Source: Vigna angularis (taxonomy: Eukaryota > Streptophyta > Magnoliopsida > Fabales > Fabaceae). From it: a stretch of DNA of 64,000 nucleotides. The position numbers and the translations under genes were made by a program. The notes under the pieces are model-generated. The model made no database searches. It was not told the DNA's origin and saw only the letters and a program-made list of their open reading frames with translations. Shown piece by piece: positions 40,885 through 54,646 of the stretch. The stretch is from assembly GCF_016808095.1 (NCBI RefSeq), contig NC_068975.1:27021501-27085500 (forward strand), given 5' to 3'. Position 1 is the first letter of the stretch, and every line of letters starts with the position of its first letter.

Positions 40885-41929
40885 CCGTTGGATTGTTTGA
40901 TGGTTGTAGGATGATAATTGGGATGTAATTCATTGCCTAGAATCGTTAAATATTCTTGGACTTGTTTGGAATCCATGGAAATTGTAGAAATATTATTGGA
41001 AGTTTCAACGTGCTTTTCGTCTTCTTTTTCCTCTAAAATATGCCATGAATAGTACTGATTAGAATTGAAGTGTTCTCATTGTTGTCTTTTCTAAAATTGG
41101 TAAAATTGATTGATTTTTTTTATTAATAATAGGATCGAATTGAATAAAATAAATAAACAGTAGAATTAAAATGATATTTAAGTCAATTTTTTTTATTAAT
41201 TTAATTTACAAAATAAACAAAAACATATTTAACTGATCGAACATGTATTGATTTCAAATTATTAATCCAATTTATTTTATTCAATATCATGTAACTCAAT
41301 TGTTTATCAAGTAATCAAAGAGAGGTTTATTTTTACTTTCCTATATTATTGGAGTTTCTTTTTGGTAAATGGGGAAAATTTTAGTTTTAATATAGTATGA
41401 ATTAAATATATTTTTAGATTTTAAACTCAAAAAATTAAAATTTGTCTATTTTGATCTTTAAAATTTAAAAATAAATTTATATAATTTTTTTAACCTAATT
41501 CTATTTTTTTTTATTTTTTATATTATGCTTATATTTAAACTGCACGTTCCATTATGATATTTGAGTTAAAATAAGATAAACTATTATAGTCAAATTAAAA
41601 TTTTATTAATAAAAAGAAAAAATCTAACACAATTAAATTAAAAAAGTTTAATTTATTCAATTTTTAATTTTAATATCAAATTGTATCAAAATTTTAATTT
41701 TATATTAAAGTGTATAACTAAAAGTATATTTAACCTTATTATTATTACCATCAATAAATAAAAAATTATTAATTATATTTCCAATTTTTTTATAATAAAA
41801 AATAATTATAATTATATTTTTACAATTAACAAAGAGTAAACAAAAAAAAAACAGAGCAGGTGGTAGAAGAGATAAATGGAAACGAGGTGAGCATGGCGGT
41901 GGTTGGTGTGGCGGGATTGAAAGAGAGAA
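40885..41929. other. Intergenic between MYB-CC and PEX12 genes
   Basis: The 3' UTR of the first gene comes first, then AT-rich DNA. The PEX12 leader probably begins near 41850. No other gene is seen. Confidence 0.5.
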
Positions 41930-44900
41930 ATGTTGTTCCAGGTGGGTGGGCAAGGCAGCCGCCCTACCTTCTTCGAGATGGCGGCGGCTCAGCAGCTTCC
42001 GGCGAGTCTCCGCGCCGCTCTCACTTACTCCATCGGCGTCTTGGCCTTACGCAGACCTTTCCTTCACAAGCTCCTGGACTTCGAAGACGAATCCTTCGCC
42101 TTACTCATGCTCGTACTCGAATCTCACACCTTACGAACCACAGGTACACCCAAAACCACACTCTCCATCACACATAACACCAATTATTTCTGCTCATTCC
42201 TCTTATTTCCTCATTCTAGATGCTTCTTTTTCGGAATCTCTGTACGGTCTTCGAAGAAGACCGGCCAATATCACCGCCAAAATTGACGATACTGCTGCTG
42301 CCACCGCCGGTGGAGGCAGCTTGCGGAGACGCCAGAAAATTCTTTCAGTTGTTTTTTTGGTACTGTAGTTGTTCTGCTTCTTTGTTTTCTTTTGTCGTGT
42401 AACCCTAATTGTTGCTTCTTAATTTCCTCCATTATCATTGATTAAACAGGTTGTGTTGCCGTATATGAAATCTAAGTTGCATTCAATCTACAACAGAGAG
42501 AGGGAAGCGAGGCTTCAGGCCACTCTATGGGGAGATGAAAATGGGGGATATGATGATGCCCGAGGAGATTATTCTCCGGTGTCAATGCCAACCTCTGACA
42601 CCGGTGCCTCCGTTACAATGCGTATCACTAAGAGAGTTCAGAAAATTGTAGGGTTTTGCTACCCGTGGTTGCACGCTAGTACTGAGGGTATGTTAAATGC
42701 AAGATGTTGAGAGTTAAGCATTTGTATCCTGATTTTTTTTTCCAACGGATAAACCCAAATCGACTTGATTTTAAGAACTCGGTTAAATTTTTTATTCAAG
42801 GATATGCATTCGTTCTATCTGTAACGACAAAGTATTCTCTGGAATTTGAATATTTTTCAATGTCTAATGTAGGATATTTGCTATGCAGGTTTGCAATTTG
42901 CTTACCAGATGTTGTACTTGTTGGATGCTACTGGATACTACTCGCTAGCACTGCACGCACTTGGGATTCATGTCTGTCGAGCTACTGGGCAAGAGATGGT
43001 AGACAGTTATGAATTAGGATATCATTACATTTAGACAAATTATCGTGTTATTTGAAAAAGAAAATATGATCAGCCATGCATTTTTCATCGGTGCAAATAT
43101 TTAGTATTTTATAACTGACTGTTTTCTAGTGAACTACAATTGTAGTCCCTGAAAATTGTGAAGAGAGGTCATAATAATTCCTGAAACTGGGAAATGCAAA
43201 ATAAATCCTTGAAATTGAAAATACTGTCACTTTAGTCCCTCACATGTACAACTTAATATCATGATTATCCTTAAGTTCTATAGCTTTGTAATACCATTTT
43301 AGTCCGTAGTGGAACTATAGCTCATTTCACAAAGGGACTAAAAGGAATGAAAAATTACAGTTTCAGGGATACTAGAAACTAAGTTAATATGAAGAACCGA
43401 AATGAGAAGACTGATTTGATCATTTGACTATTTACTCAATTTTTTTTTCGGTTGTTTTTTCTTTTGCACGGGGATACTATCAAAATTCCCAAGGTTGCAT
43501 ATATTAGCAGCCTCCTTGTTCCCAAAATGTAATTGAATCAAATAATAACTTTTCCAGCATTCCGGAGATGTCAACAAATAAAATTATTTTTAATCTTATG
43601 GTGTTTGTTAAGTGTTGTTGTGTTATAGGTTTTGTGTTTGTTTGTTTGTTTGTGGGTGCATGTTAAAGTGGCTATGAGTACAATTATGGAAGAAAAAAAT
43701 TTATTGGTATAAATTGGTTAGTGCATGATCCTTCCCAGAATATCAAATCTTTTTTCAAATGTGATGAGTTTCTGCACCATCAATCTATCATGTACCTATG
43801 ATTCTACTGTATGGTAATTGTGCTCGAAACACATACTATTCTTTTATTTGCATTCTTCAGTATATGGAACTCAAATAAATTATTCAATGTAAGAATTTGT
43901 GAGTTGCTTAGCAGCTTAAGAATCCTCTAATTGCTTGGTTAACACCAGAAAATAAATTTGTCATTTATGTTTATATGATTGATTTTTTTATTCTCTCTCG
44001 TGTCAAGATAGATGGATATGTCTTCTAGAATTTCAAAGATGCGTAACCGTGAACGTGAGAGACTTCGTGGCCCCGAATGGTTGAAGGTATATGATTTTAT
44101 TATCTGTATGATAACCTTATGTTTTCATGAATTAAGAAGAAACTCAAGAAGCTAGTTATACTCTTTTACTTTATTGACGTTGTCCATGGCTTTCTCTCTT
44201 TCCATATTAGACTGACATATAATATTTTCAATTTTTTCTCTCTTTGTTTTGGGCTAATTGAAGTAAGCAATCCAACTTCAATGAGAGTAATGGGAAAGGA
44301 AAGGATATTTTGTCAAACAAAAATCAGACAGGAAGCAAAAGAAAATGTAGCTAAAAAAGTGGCGATAGTAGCATATACTCGGCCAGAATTAGAATTTAAA
44401 AAATATATCACCAAAGAAACAAGTGCAAAGAACCCATGAGTTGAATGATGGCAAAATAATTGTAGAAAGAAAAATACAGAGACAATTTATCTTAAATGGT
44501 TATACAATACTTATTGTTGTTTACACAAGCCCATGAAAACCATTTATTTTCCAGAAATATACTCATAAAACCTTATACATTGATTTATAAATTTAACTCT
44601 GTCTGGTTGTGAAAATCAAATTTTTCTGAGATAGCATCTAACAATTACAGCAAGTTCCTCTTACACCAAAAGGAACTTTTGCTTACCATTTATTGGTTAC
44701 ATTTAAAGGTGTAAAATTATTTTACAATGACTAATTTTAAGTCAGTTCTATTTTTAAGCTCAACAATAAGAAGCATGGATTATAATAATACGGTGTTACT
44801 TTTGCTTATATTTTGTTTGACATTATTAAATACATAATATGAATGATGTTCGTACAAAATAAAATCTGTATAATGTTGTCCACAAAGTCATTGTGTTCAA

Positions 44901-46188
44901 CGAATTGAGAAGTAGAACTTGTATAACTGGTGCGTTGTACCTGTACCTTTCAAGTATTGGGCCTGCATTGTGAGAAACTTGCTGTGTGCTGAAACCTTTT
45001 ATGTTAGGTTGTGCAGGATAAAGTGACTAAACGCTCTTTATGTATGTAACGCATTACAATGCTGACTATGAATAAATGTTCTGTCTATGCTCCATTTTAA
45101 TCACATGATGTATTCGTATATCAGACATTGCAAGGAGCATTGCTCAGCTGTACGTACACTGTTCTTGATTATGCACAAACCGGTTTGATTGCAGCAGTGT
45201 TTTTCTTTAAGGTGAGATGGCTATCCACATATGTATGCGTGTCTGTCTATATGTATATACATGTAGTTATGTATATATGTGTATGCATATATTTATGCAT
45301 GTATATATTTCTTTTTTCATTGAGTACTAACAATATGGTGAAATACGTATAAAAAATATCATAGCTTGGTAGATTTTATTGACCTAGTTTCCAATTCTAG
45401 ATTTGATCTGTGTCCGCCGGTTTGGTATAATTAAATATTGCTACAAACGAGGATGATCACTATTGGCTCAAGCCTCTTGTTCCATTGCTGGCTGGGTTCA
45501 GTTTAAATAGGTTTAGCTTTGTATGTGTAATTATTAATACATCACCTATGTGAATTTATGTAGATGATGGAATGGTGGTACCAATCTGCTGAGGAGAGAA
45601 TGTCAGCTCCAACAGTATATCCTCCTCCCCCTCCTCCTCCTCCACCAAAGGTGAAGATATAAATTATTCTAGACAAACAGATTATAACTCTTTTCAACTT
45701 TCATTGTAAAGGTTTATTTTTCACTAGTTAGACTTGCATCCTCTATGATGTACTGTCACACTGTCAGTAAGTAGAATTTAAAAGTAAAAAAAAAAAATGT
45801 GCTGGTTCGTTGCCTACTATGAACTGAGTCTAATATATTTATAATAAAAACAGGTACAGAAAGATGGGATACCACTACCACCAGACAGGACAATTTGTCC
45901 CTTGTGCTCACAGAAGCGTGTAAATCCATCTGTAGTTACAGTTTCTGGGTTTGCCTTCTGCTATGCTTGCATATTTAAGTATATTACTCAGGTGACTGTT
46001 CTATCTGATTTCATGGCTAAATTTAAACTATCGGTCTTTTCCTATGTAAACAATGTTAACTAACCGGCCGCACATACTTTTTATCTAATGCTAGATTTTG
46101 GTTTTCCACATTACAGTATAAGCGCTGCCCAATTACTTTAATGCCTGCAACAGTTGACCAGATTAGGAGACTCTTTCATGATGTCTAG
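41930..46188 (+). CDS. PEX12: Peroxisome biogenesis protein 12 (RING peroxin)
   Basis: Nine exons (41930-42143, 42220-42359, 42450-42687, 42889-42998, 44012-44086, 45125-45211, 45564-45650, 45854-45991, 46117-46188) keep phase and give 386 residues, close to Arabidopsis PEX12. The N-terminus MLFQVGGQGSRPTFFEMAAA is almost the textbook plant PEX12 start. The Pex2/Pex12 N-terminal membrane domain covers about residues 20-290, and a proline run (about 308-316) precedes the C-terminal RING. The RING has Cys332, Cys335, Cys353, Cys356 and Cys367 and lacks several usual zinc ligands, as PEX12 does. With PEX2 and PEX10 it forms the peroxisomal membrane ubiquitin ligase that recycles the receptor PEX5. 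The large fourth intron contains a MITE-like insertion. Confidence 0.96.
43121..43380. mobile_element. MITE-like insertion in a PEX12 intron
   Basis: The left arm (TTTCTAGTGAACTACAATTG, then TAGTCCCTGAAA) is matched in reverse by the right arm (TTTCAGGGATACTAGAAAC). Inside, TTTAGTCCCTCACATG and AAAGGGACTAAAA are typical of the dispersed non-autonomous elements of legume introns. The arms differ by a small insertion and no target duplication is obvious. Confidence 0.5.
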
Positions 46189-46629
46189 GTCTCAGTTGAG
46201 CTGGGTTCTTAGTTATCTTTTTTTGTGAATCTTTTCTTTTGTTGAATACATGGGGCAACTATTCATGTACTAATGTATGTATATATATCCCAATAATTTT
46301 TTGGCATCGTTTTCTTCATCTTTCTCTATGTACTAAGTTTGTATATATACATCGTCATCTCTAAGTAGCTGTTGCCTATGAATTGTAGCCAATACAAAAA
46401 AATGGAAATTGAGACAATGTTTTTTATCTTTCTAGACCGTGATTTTATACCGAATAGCGAAAGTAAGAATTGAGACAATATCTGCGTACAGCAGCAACTG
46501 CGAAAGTAAGAATTTCAATATAAAAATCTGGGCATCAAATGATCAAAGATCTCAAAACAAGCTTCTACTTAAGAAAAAAAAATGGTCTACGCTTTTCTCA
46601 TTAATATTCTTCCAGGGCTAAAACAAAAA
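46189..46629. other. Convergent intergenic gap
   Basis: The PEX12 gene and the next gene end toward each other across 441 bases, which must hold both 3' UTRs. No coding is supported. Confidence 0.5.
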
Positions 46630-48497
46630 TCACGCCGTTGAACCCATTGATACACTAGCATCAAATGCACCTTCTAGTCTTGTTTGTAATGCCGTTGTAC
46701 TCCTCTTTGGTGTTACATCCTGCAACAAAAGCAGTTAAGATCTACTCAGCCTTGTACGTCCACTAACTAATTAGTATTTTCTTTGAACTAATTGAAAAAA
46801 CATTAACTATTATATTTGTAGAGACTAAAAAAGTACTTCTATTTTAATGTAGTAGTTTTAAAATTTGACGCTTTAATATATATATATATATAAACAAGGG
46901 TATAGCAGAAGAAACATTTTAAGTTATCTTAAATTGTAAAATAACTATAATTTTACTACAAAACAAAATTGCTAGAATAACAGCAGTTTTGAATTATATA
47001 TCCATACTTCATATTACCTTTCCTTTTTTGTTGAACTGCAAATCCATGCTCTGTTCTGTGTGAGTCCAGTAGCTTCCAACAGTACCTATGATGGGTGTGT
47101 CGTCGGGACTCCGGCTTCTAGACCTTCTTGAAGATGCAGATAAAGAATACATCTTGATCTCTTCAACTGTTAAGGCTCCCAAAATTGGCCTATCCTCGTG
47201 ACTCCACGGTGAACCTCTTCTTCCTTTTGGTGTATGTTCTCCCACACAACTGTTACTATTAATGGAAATAGGCGTGCTTTCCGATTCAACCAACCAGCTA
47301 GAGAGGCTGGTCTCTACCCCAATTTCTTCCCTTCTTTTGCTGTCACTGAATTGCCTACCCTTGCAGTTTGACAGCTTCAAAGCAGGCTCTGAACTAACGG
47401 GTATGTTACCATCTTGCACTACCAAGTTTATGTTTTCTTTATCGATCTTCAGTGGATGCACCTCTCTTGCTTTCACTACCCTCTCGATTGGATTCAGCAA
47501 TGAGCAAACATCTGGAATCCTCCCTTGTGCTTCTTTTTGTGTGATGTTCGCTGACACTAGACTGTCCACTTCATTCTCTGCTTCTGCTGATGAAATTCGT
47601 ATTCTAGAATCAGCAGACAGAGAAAACAGAGATTCCGAAGACTCTTCTTGAACCCATGTTCGTTTAACAACAGCGCCTTCTTTCCCCCTTTTTCTCTTCT
47701 CACTCTGAGGATCGTCATTTTCTAGCGTAGAATCAAATTCACTTGTATCTAAATTAACGTCGTCGTATTCGTCATCTGGGCAATCTCTATACCTATACTG
47801 TAGAACAGGGTGAGTCACTTTCCCTTTTTCTCCTTCCTTATCGTCCTTCTCCTTGGATGGATTTTCATGGGTAAATTCTTCAACTGGACTCAGAACGGAC
47901 GAAATATTTTGAAGTGGCGCATTTGGGGATGACCCAAATGCTTCAGGTACCTCTCTTGTGCATAATTGCATCGGACTATTAACTTCAGGCTCGACTGTTT
48001 CGGCATCTGAAACTTTTTTTCTTGAACAAACAGACAGAGAGAACAGTGACTCCGAAGACTCTTCCTGATGCAATCTTTCACTGATCTCATCATCTCTTTC
48101 ACGGTCATTCCTTTTCTCATCTATCTGAGGTGCTTCCTTGGTTTCAACACTGTTATTATTTGATTGCTCTTCATTTCTTATTCTGAAAGCGTAAAGATAG
48201 CTACATATGTAATCAAATCAAATTAGATAAAAAAAAAATCATAAGAAAATGGATAGCTTACTTTGATTCTGCTATGCAATCAATGAGTTCTTCAACAGCA
48301 GTCTTCTGCCGTGCAAGAGGTTCAACAGCTCCTTCCCCCACATGGGTCTGTGACAACTTTTGAGAAACTTAGATTAAGATAAAAGAGACAGAGAGAGAGA
48401 AAGAGCAAAGTGAGCTTACTTGTGTGAGAGTTGCATCCTTAGAACGCAATTGGTTACGACGTTTAGAAGTGCGAAAACATGGTAGAAAGCACCTCAT
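46630..48497 (-). CDS. Uncharacterised acidic serine-rich plant protein
   Basis: Four minus-strand exons (48497-48420, 48347-48262, 48182-47018, 46719-46630) keep phase and give 472 residues. The N-terminus MRCFLPCFRTSKRRNQLR has a short Cys-containing patch followed by a basic stretch. The middle is highly charged, low in hydrophobics and probably disordered. A 12-residue block, QEESSESLFSLS, occurs twice (94-105 and 233-244), each followed by a short S/R segment. The C-terminus looks most conserved: DRPILGALTVEEIK, an SRRSRSRSPDD run, PIIGTVGSYW, then a tail KKGKDVTPKRSTTALQTRLE. There is no catalytic domain or membrane span. I do not recognise a named function, although the C-terminal wording resembles unnamed plant proteins. 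The splice pattern and the small last exon support a real gene. Confidence 0.8.
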
Positions 48498-48889
48498 GAT
48501 TGATTAATGAACTGTGTTGCGTAAAGTGACTTTGGTGCTAAAGAAGAGTGAGATTGCTTAGGAAGCCATGCTATGATGAGAGAAGTAACTACTGAGAAGA
48601 GATTTTGAAAAAAGGGATTTTTAGAAACAGAGAAACAAACGGTCATGAAAAAGGTTTCAGAATCTCGGAGCGCAACTTTTTCAAATTTGACCGTTAAGAT
48701 TCATTCCCACATCAGTTTTCGCTCCTAATTCCACTCTACTAGTTGACTATTTCTTCAATAAATGAATCACTCAAAACAATTAAAACTACTCAATAAATGG
48801 AATTCAATATCCTTTAACACCCTGTTCAAATACAACAAAACGTGCATATATATATATGTATACATATATACATATATATATATGTATAC

Positions 48890-48939
<50 letters not shown>

Positions 48940-51496
48940 GTGTGTCCCTCTAATTCTTAGCATAAAACACATTCTTAAAAAAATTTGACTTATAAGCATT
49001 AAATTTCTTTTTATTAAATATTATAAATGTGTGTTTTTATTGATAAATAATGAAAATAAATTAAAAGTCATTAATATTAAGAGTAAATTTAGTATATTAT
49101 TTTAAAAATTCAACCAAATTAATTACTTGTATTGATTATGTTAAAAGGGACTTATACTAAGGATCATAGGGAGTTTTTTTTTAACATTGATTATTTGAAT
49201 AATATGTTTCATATGCTAAATGTTTCTATCTAAAGAAAGAAAGTTCTTAAATTAAACAATAATATATTTTTTCTGGAATTAACAATGGAGTCACTTAAAC
49301 TTAACACCGTATTTTCTTGTTTTTTTTTCTTTCAAACATGTGCGTAGTGATAAAAGTAATGTTAATATACATGTATTAAAGTTAATTCGCAAAATTATTA
49401 ATATTTTACATAAATGAATGATTGTCACTATTATTATTATTACTTGCAATTAGATGAGATATTAAAATGAATCAAAATTGTTTAGTTTTGTAAAGCTGAA
49501 TGACTAAATTGATAAATAAAATTTTATAAAAACTGACATTGACAGGGACATAATTATAAAAGAAAAAGTGGGTTTAATCTTTTAATTTTAAAAGGAGCGT
49601 CTTATTAACACAGTGTACCTTGTAAATTAACTGAAATGTTGTTGAAATTGAAACTTAAATTTCAGTTTTTTATCATTTGAAGAAAAATTAGGGATCACAG
49701 TAAATAAATTATAAGGGTAATTTAATACTACACACTATTTAAAAGGAGCGTTTTATTTTAATGTAGTAAATTAATTGAATTCTTTCGTTGAAATTCCAAC
49801 TTTATATTTCAAGTTTGTGATCATTAGAAGAAGAAAAAAAATGAGACGATAATACTTTTATCTGTTAAATGAATATTACCTTATTTGTTAAGAAAGAAAA
49901 AAATAATAGTTATGTAAATTTAGAGGCAAAATGATAATTTTGTATAAATTAATGGAATAATTTGATAGATGTAAGAGATAGAAATGAATATTTAACTTGC
50001 CAATTTTGTGTCCAAAAACTAAACGGGCAACTCTCAAAATCTTTTTATTTACTTTAATTTATGAAAAATAAGAGGTGAAAGAAATTATGCACGAAGACTA
50101 ATTTAAGTTTTTTCCATCAAAGGCTGTGTAAGGATAAGTTTCTGTTTGATCTATAGGATAAAGTTAGGTACATATTTAATTTACTTTTTATGATCTTGAA
50201 TTGAAAGATTCTTCAATTTTGAAGAACTTAATTCTATAAAATCTATATTTGATATTCGTATATTAACACTAAAAAAGTATCCTAATTCTAATTATTTAAA
50301 AATATAAAGAATTGGATAATTATGAGAGGAATTCGACCTAAACTTTTTTTTTCTAGTATTTAATAATTGCAAGATTAGGAGAAAGAAAGGGTACAAATTG
50401 AAATATAAGATTTGTTTCTCTCTAGAGAAGAATCCAATATATTTGAATACAGTTTATAGCTTAACTTATGAGATATTTGAATACAGAATTTCATTATCAT
50501 AATACCAACTACTGTTAGTATTTACAACGAAATGGATGAATTAATTTAAAATGGGTTAAAAGAATTATTGTCAAAGTGAAAATAATAATAGGAAAATTGT
50601 CTATACAAATAATAAAAAAATCATATTTTGAAATAATTGTTTCCTCATTTTATTGAATTTGTCTTACTTTATAAAAAAATTATTTATTTCTATTTTTTTA
50701 ATTTTCTTATCTTAAAATGCTTAATTTAATTTCTCATCCAGTTCTTTTATTTTCTTATTTTTCTAACATAAACCACGTAAAAAAAATATAAGTTGTTTCA
50801 CGACTTTCATTTACACTTAATAAATAAAAAAAATCGTACCAAAGTCGTGTATCTCATATAGGATTTCAATACTACAATTAAAAATAAAAGAACTTGGTGA
50901 TTTATAGGTACAACTTAGGATTTCAAAGTGTTTTATAAGTACACTTTTTTAATTTAAAGTTGTGCTTAGCATGACTTACTTATCATTGTAATATTTTTTA
51001 AATTTATTTATTCTATTAATTTTGTGGAGAAATTACACTTAATGATAAATTTTCTCAGTGTTTTATGAGATGGAATGATAGATACAAGGAAAAGGTAATG
51101 ATATTAAAGTAGATAGAAATAGAGATTAGCACTCAGGAAAATGAAAAATGGATAATGATGGAGATAGGAGTAGATACAAATAGTAGGTAGTAGTATCTAA
51201 GGACAACTAGAATGAAGCCAAGCACCCTTGCTCTTCAATGGCAATACAACAATTTATAGAAGATAAAGCTTGCTTTGCAAAACGAGGGAGAAAAAAAAAA
51301 TAAAGGCACCTTTTTCTTAACTAATAACAATTGGTTGGCCAAGAAATTTCTAGTAAATTCTTGGAGAAACCCTCCAACATAGAACTATAATGTCAGCTGT
51401 GGCTGTGTGCACAAAAGAAAGATCACTTTTCTCTGGCAACAATTATCAAAGCCTCAAGCAATTAAACCCAGAGATACCATACCACGATACTACTTA
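48498..51496. other. AT-rich intergenic DNA
   Basis: No gene is supported. It contains a TA-rich tract (48846-48944) and a small diverged tandem duplication: AAAAGGAGCGT(C/T)TTATT occurs near 49590 and again near 49741, about 150 bases apart, with related downstream sequence. Frames in the TA tract are artefacts. Confidence 0.5.
48846..48944. repeat. Interrupted (TA)n / ATATACATATG microsatellite
   Basis: About 99 bases of TA repeats broken by regular TGTATACA and CATATA units. Confidence 0.85.
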
Positions 51497-54400
51497 CTAC
51501 TCTTCTTCTACGTCCTCCGTCCTCTGATGCACTCCATCTCCACCTTTTCCCGCTGTCTGCAACTTCTTATGTTTCTTACTTTTCGCTTTCTTTGCCTTCA
51601 TTCTGCGTTTCTTCTCATTCGCATCTACCCATTTGTAGTCCGCTGGTATGTTGAAAGGATCAACTTCATCTTTATATCTGTGACTATCAGAGTCACTCGA
51701 CTGCCCCCCACGACTTCCTTTCATCCATGAAATCCACGAACTAGAGCCCTCTGATTCCTTGGATTTGGCATCATGAAAATGTGCTGGGCTTGATAGTGGC
51801 GTTGAAAACTCCTCCACAGGCTGAAGCTCCTCAAATTTCGTAAAAGTGACAAGGACCCGGATGGTAGGAACTATCGGAATAGCAACCTGAGTCCCAGAGG
51901 TTATTATCATTAAACCAGATGCTTTTATAAAGAACAAGTATGGATGCTGAAAACTGTAATGACAGATAGTAACAGATTGGTAGAAACAAGGCATGAATTG
52001 CACCAACACTCAAACAAAGATTGATTTCTTTGAAGTAGATCGGCTAAATGGCCGATCATCTAACTCACAGTCAACTAAAATATAACTATTCAACCATGAG
52101 AAAAGTCTAAGTGTGATAGGAGTAACAATAAATCTCGAAAAAACCCTCCTGCTCGTTCCCTTGTCCAGACAATAGCAGCAAATCTCGGCTTTGCCTTGAA
52201 TCATTTTAGAATAGGCTGGCATAGTTTAAAATAACAATTACAGTACAGGTGTACCGTGCAGATGATATTCACTCAAAAAGACACCTAAAATCTACTCATG
52301 CGCAAATACCAGTACAAGAAACAGGAGAAAAGATAAACCCATGTCAGTCATAATGTCATCAAAGTTGTTAAACTTCAAATGTTCTTTAGGTACGTATGTG
52401 TGTATATAGGCCAATGAAGGGAAAATCATGAGATTGTAGGACAATCTGGCACGTTTTGGAGGCTGCGGCTTTGATCATTGCGAAATCACTTATCTTGGTC
52501 GTAAGATTGTGAGATCATAAATTTTTAGCCAATTTTTGCTAATGCGTCAGGTTTAGTGGGTTGAGTTTCGCAACCCAGTTTGCAAAACAAAAAAAAAACA
52601 TATGACTTTGGCATTCTGTGTCCATGCCTTGGGTTCTGCTTTCAAAAGTTCTGATTTTGTCAACTGATTATCTGGCCTCTCTCTGTTTTGGTTCTTCCAG
52701 TGCTTTTTACGACTTGCAGGTGAACTAATGGATATGAATAATGAACTTTCAATTTAAGTTTTCGAGTTTAGTAACTATCCATTTTATATGATATTCGTGA
52801 TGCATAAATACGTACTTGAGTATAATTTTGCATTTTCATCATGATATGCAATTTTAGCTGACTCAATGCCAACAAAAACCAGCTACAGGAGATATGAACA
52901 TGCTGTCCTGCAAGAGTGCAGAGCAACCGTGCATAACATATAAAGAACTAGTGGTTATGGTATTTAGATTACCTTGACAGGAAAAGTTCCCTGAGGAAGC
53001 TTAGTTGTCAAAAGTTCTCTGAGTCTTCTGATAGCCTTAACCTTATTTGCTAAGATGTCAAGTAGAGGCAGAAGCTCATCAGTTTTCAGAGGAAAATCTG
53101 GCGTCAACCACAACACAGGCCTTAAACCCTTTTTATACTCACTCTCATTCTTTGACTCAGTGTTTGTTCCTTTCTTCTTCTTCTTTTTATTGATTTTATC
53201 TTTTCCCTTCTTAAGGTCTCCACTATCCTCCTTCAGAGAGTCAGATGCTAACTTTTGCTGATCAACAGATCTTTGATTGCTCCCTTCTGAGCCAAACTTG
53301 GAGTTTTTCTTCACACTTTTGGAATCCTCAGGGTCATCAGTGCTGTTCTTCAAACTTTTCTTGTTCCAACCAAACCAGCTCTTCTTTTCTTTAACTGTGC
53401 CATTGGCTTCAGAATTCTCAAAGGAAGCTGCAGAACCATTTTCTTGACCATCAAAGGCTCCATTTTCCTCATCCTCGTATGTACCATCAGAGTTTCCCAT
53501 ATGTAGTGCAGAATCTAATTGCATTCTTTCCTCAGCAGTCAGTACATCATCATATTCGTCATTGTTTTCCCCATTTATCATGCTTTCTCCATCCTCCACA
53601 GCAAAAAGCTCTTCATCGGTCATAGCACCAGGAACCCTCCTTGACTTCACACTAACCATCACATGAAGCATGTCATAAACTTTTGCCTTCCAACTCCCAA
53701 CCATCTCAGTCTTCTCCTGCCGCCTCCAATTTAAATGGGGAACAAGCTCAGCCTGAGTAACGTCAATACCTGGTCTATACATATTTGTCTGAGACATCAA
53801 GGAAACTTCGTGAGCAACTTCAGACTCTGTTGGCTGCGTACCGGCCCCTTCCAAAGCATTTGTGATTTCCTTCTCCTTATGAGAAAGAGCAATCAAAGAA
53901 CCAGGTGGCAGAGTTAAGTTGCCCTCCTCTGCAACATAGCCCTCTCCAAGGAACAAAAATGTCTGGTCCGATCGTTGGATTCGCAAGCCATCAAAACCAG
54001 CAAGGGTCATATCAGCACGGAGATTAGACCCACGCTTCCAAATCCGATAAGTGTCAGAAGGAGCTATTCGCCCAATAAAAGGAATGACAGAGCTCTCAAA
54101 ATGAAAACTTATCTCCATATAAAAATCACGAATTCGGGATGCTGAAGCAACAATGCGGGGAAGCCTACGACACCATTTAGCCCACGCCAAAGGTTGATAA
54201 TGCCGTGCAATAATCATGGCAATAGCTTCCTCTCTAGTGCACACTGCTTCTTGCAGAGCACTCCAACCATGCTCATTCTGTAGACTCCAATCCGCACCAG
54301 CAGCCATCAGAATCTCAGCAGACACTGGATCCCGAAGTCGCACTGCAAGGTGAAGAGGGGTCTCCCTACCAGGAACATCACGGCGATCAATAATAGAAGA

Positions 54401-54646
54401 AACCTCATCCGAATGAAGTTCAGCTGCAAGAGATTCAGCTTCTGTGTTGACCTCTCCAGCCTTAGCCAGCCTGGGAAGGGAGGAAACAATGCGCCTCAGG
54501 GCAGCATGGTCGCGCCTGGCAACAGCCAAGTGAGCAGGACTATGTGCATATCTACTTAAATCTTCCATCGATTTCTCTCCCACCTCTCTCTTGTCCCTTC
54601 TCCCCGCTCCTAGGTTACTATCATGAATGATTCCATTGCCTTCCAT
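51497..54646 (-). CDS. Ankyrin-repeat protein with GPCR-chaperone domain (ANKRD13-like)
   Basis: Two coding exons on the minus strand (54646-52973 and 51886-51497) keep phase and give 687 residues. Ankyrin repeats lie at about 35-60 (SPAHLAVARRDHAALRRI) and 95-150 (ETPLHLAVRLRDPVSAEIL, then GADWSLQNEHGWSALQEA). The GPCR-chaperone-1 type region begins near 160 (WAKWCRRLPRIVAS, DTYRIWKRGSNLRADMTLAG). An acidic linker with a UIM-like LDSALHMG (about 378-385) and a lysine-rich run (about 495-505) interrupts it. The family's closing block (LRPVLWLTPDFPLKTDELLP to TFPVKVAIPIVPTIRVLVTF) spans the splice. The tail has DPFNIPADYKWVD and a basic lysine cluster. Animal ANKRD13 proteins bind ubiquitin on membrane cargo; the plant role is not settled. 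The start is the only in-frame ATG ahead of the ankyrin repeats in this exon. Confidence 0.9.

Noticed and set aside
48762..48953. 63-codon frame rich in Tyr-Ile
   Set aside because: Same artefact, over the interrupted TA tract.
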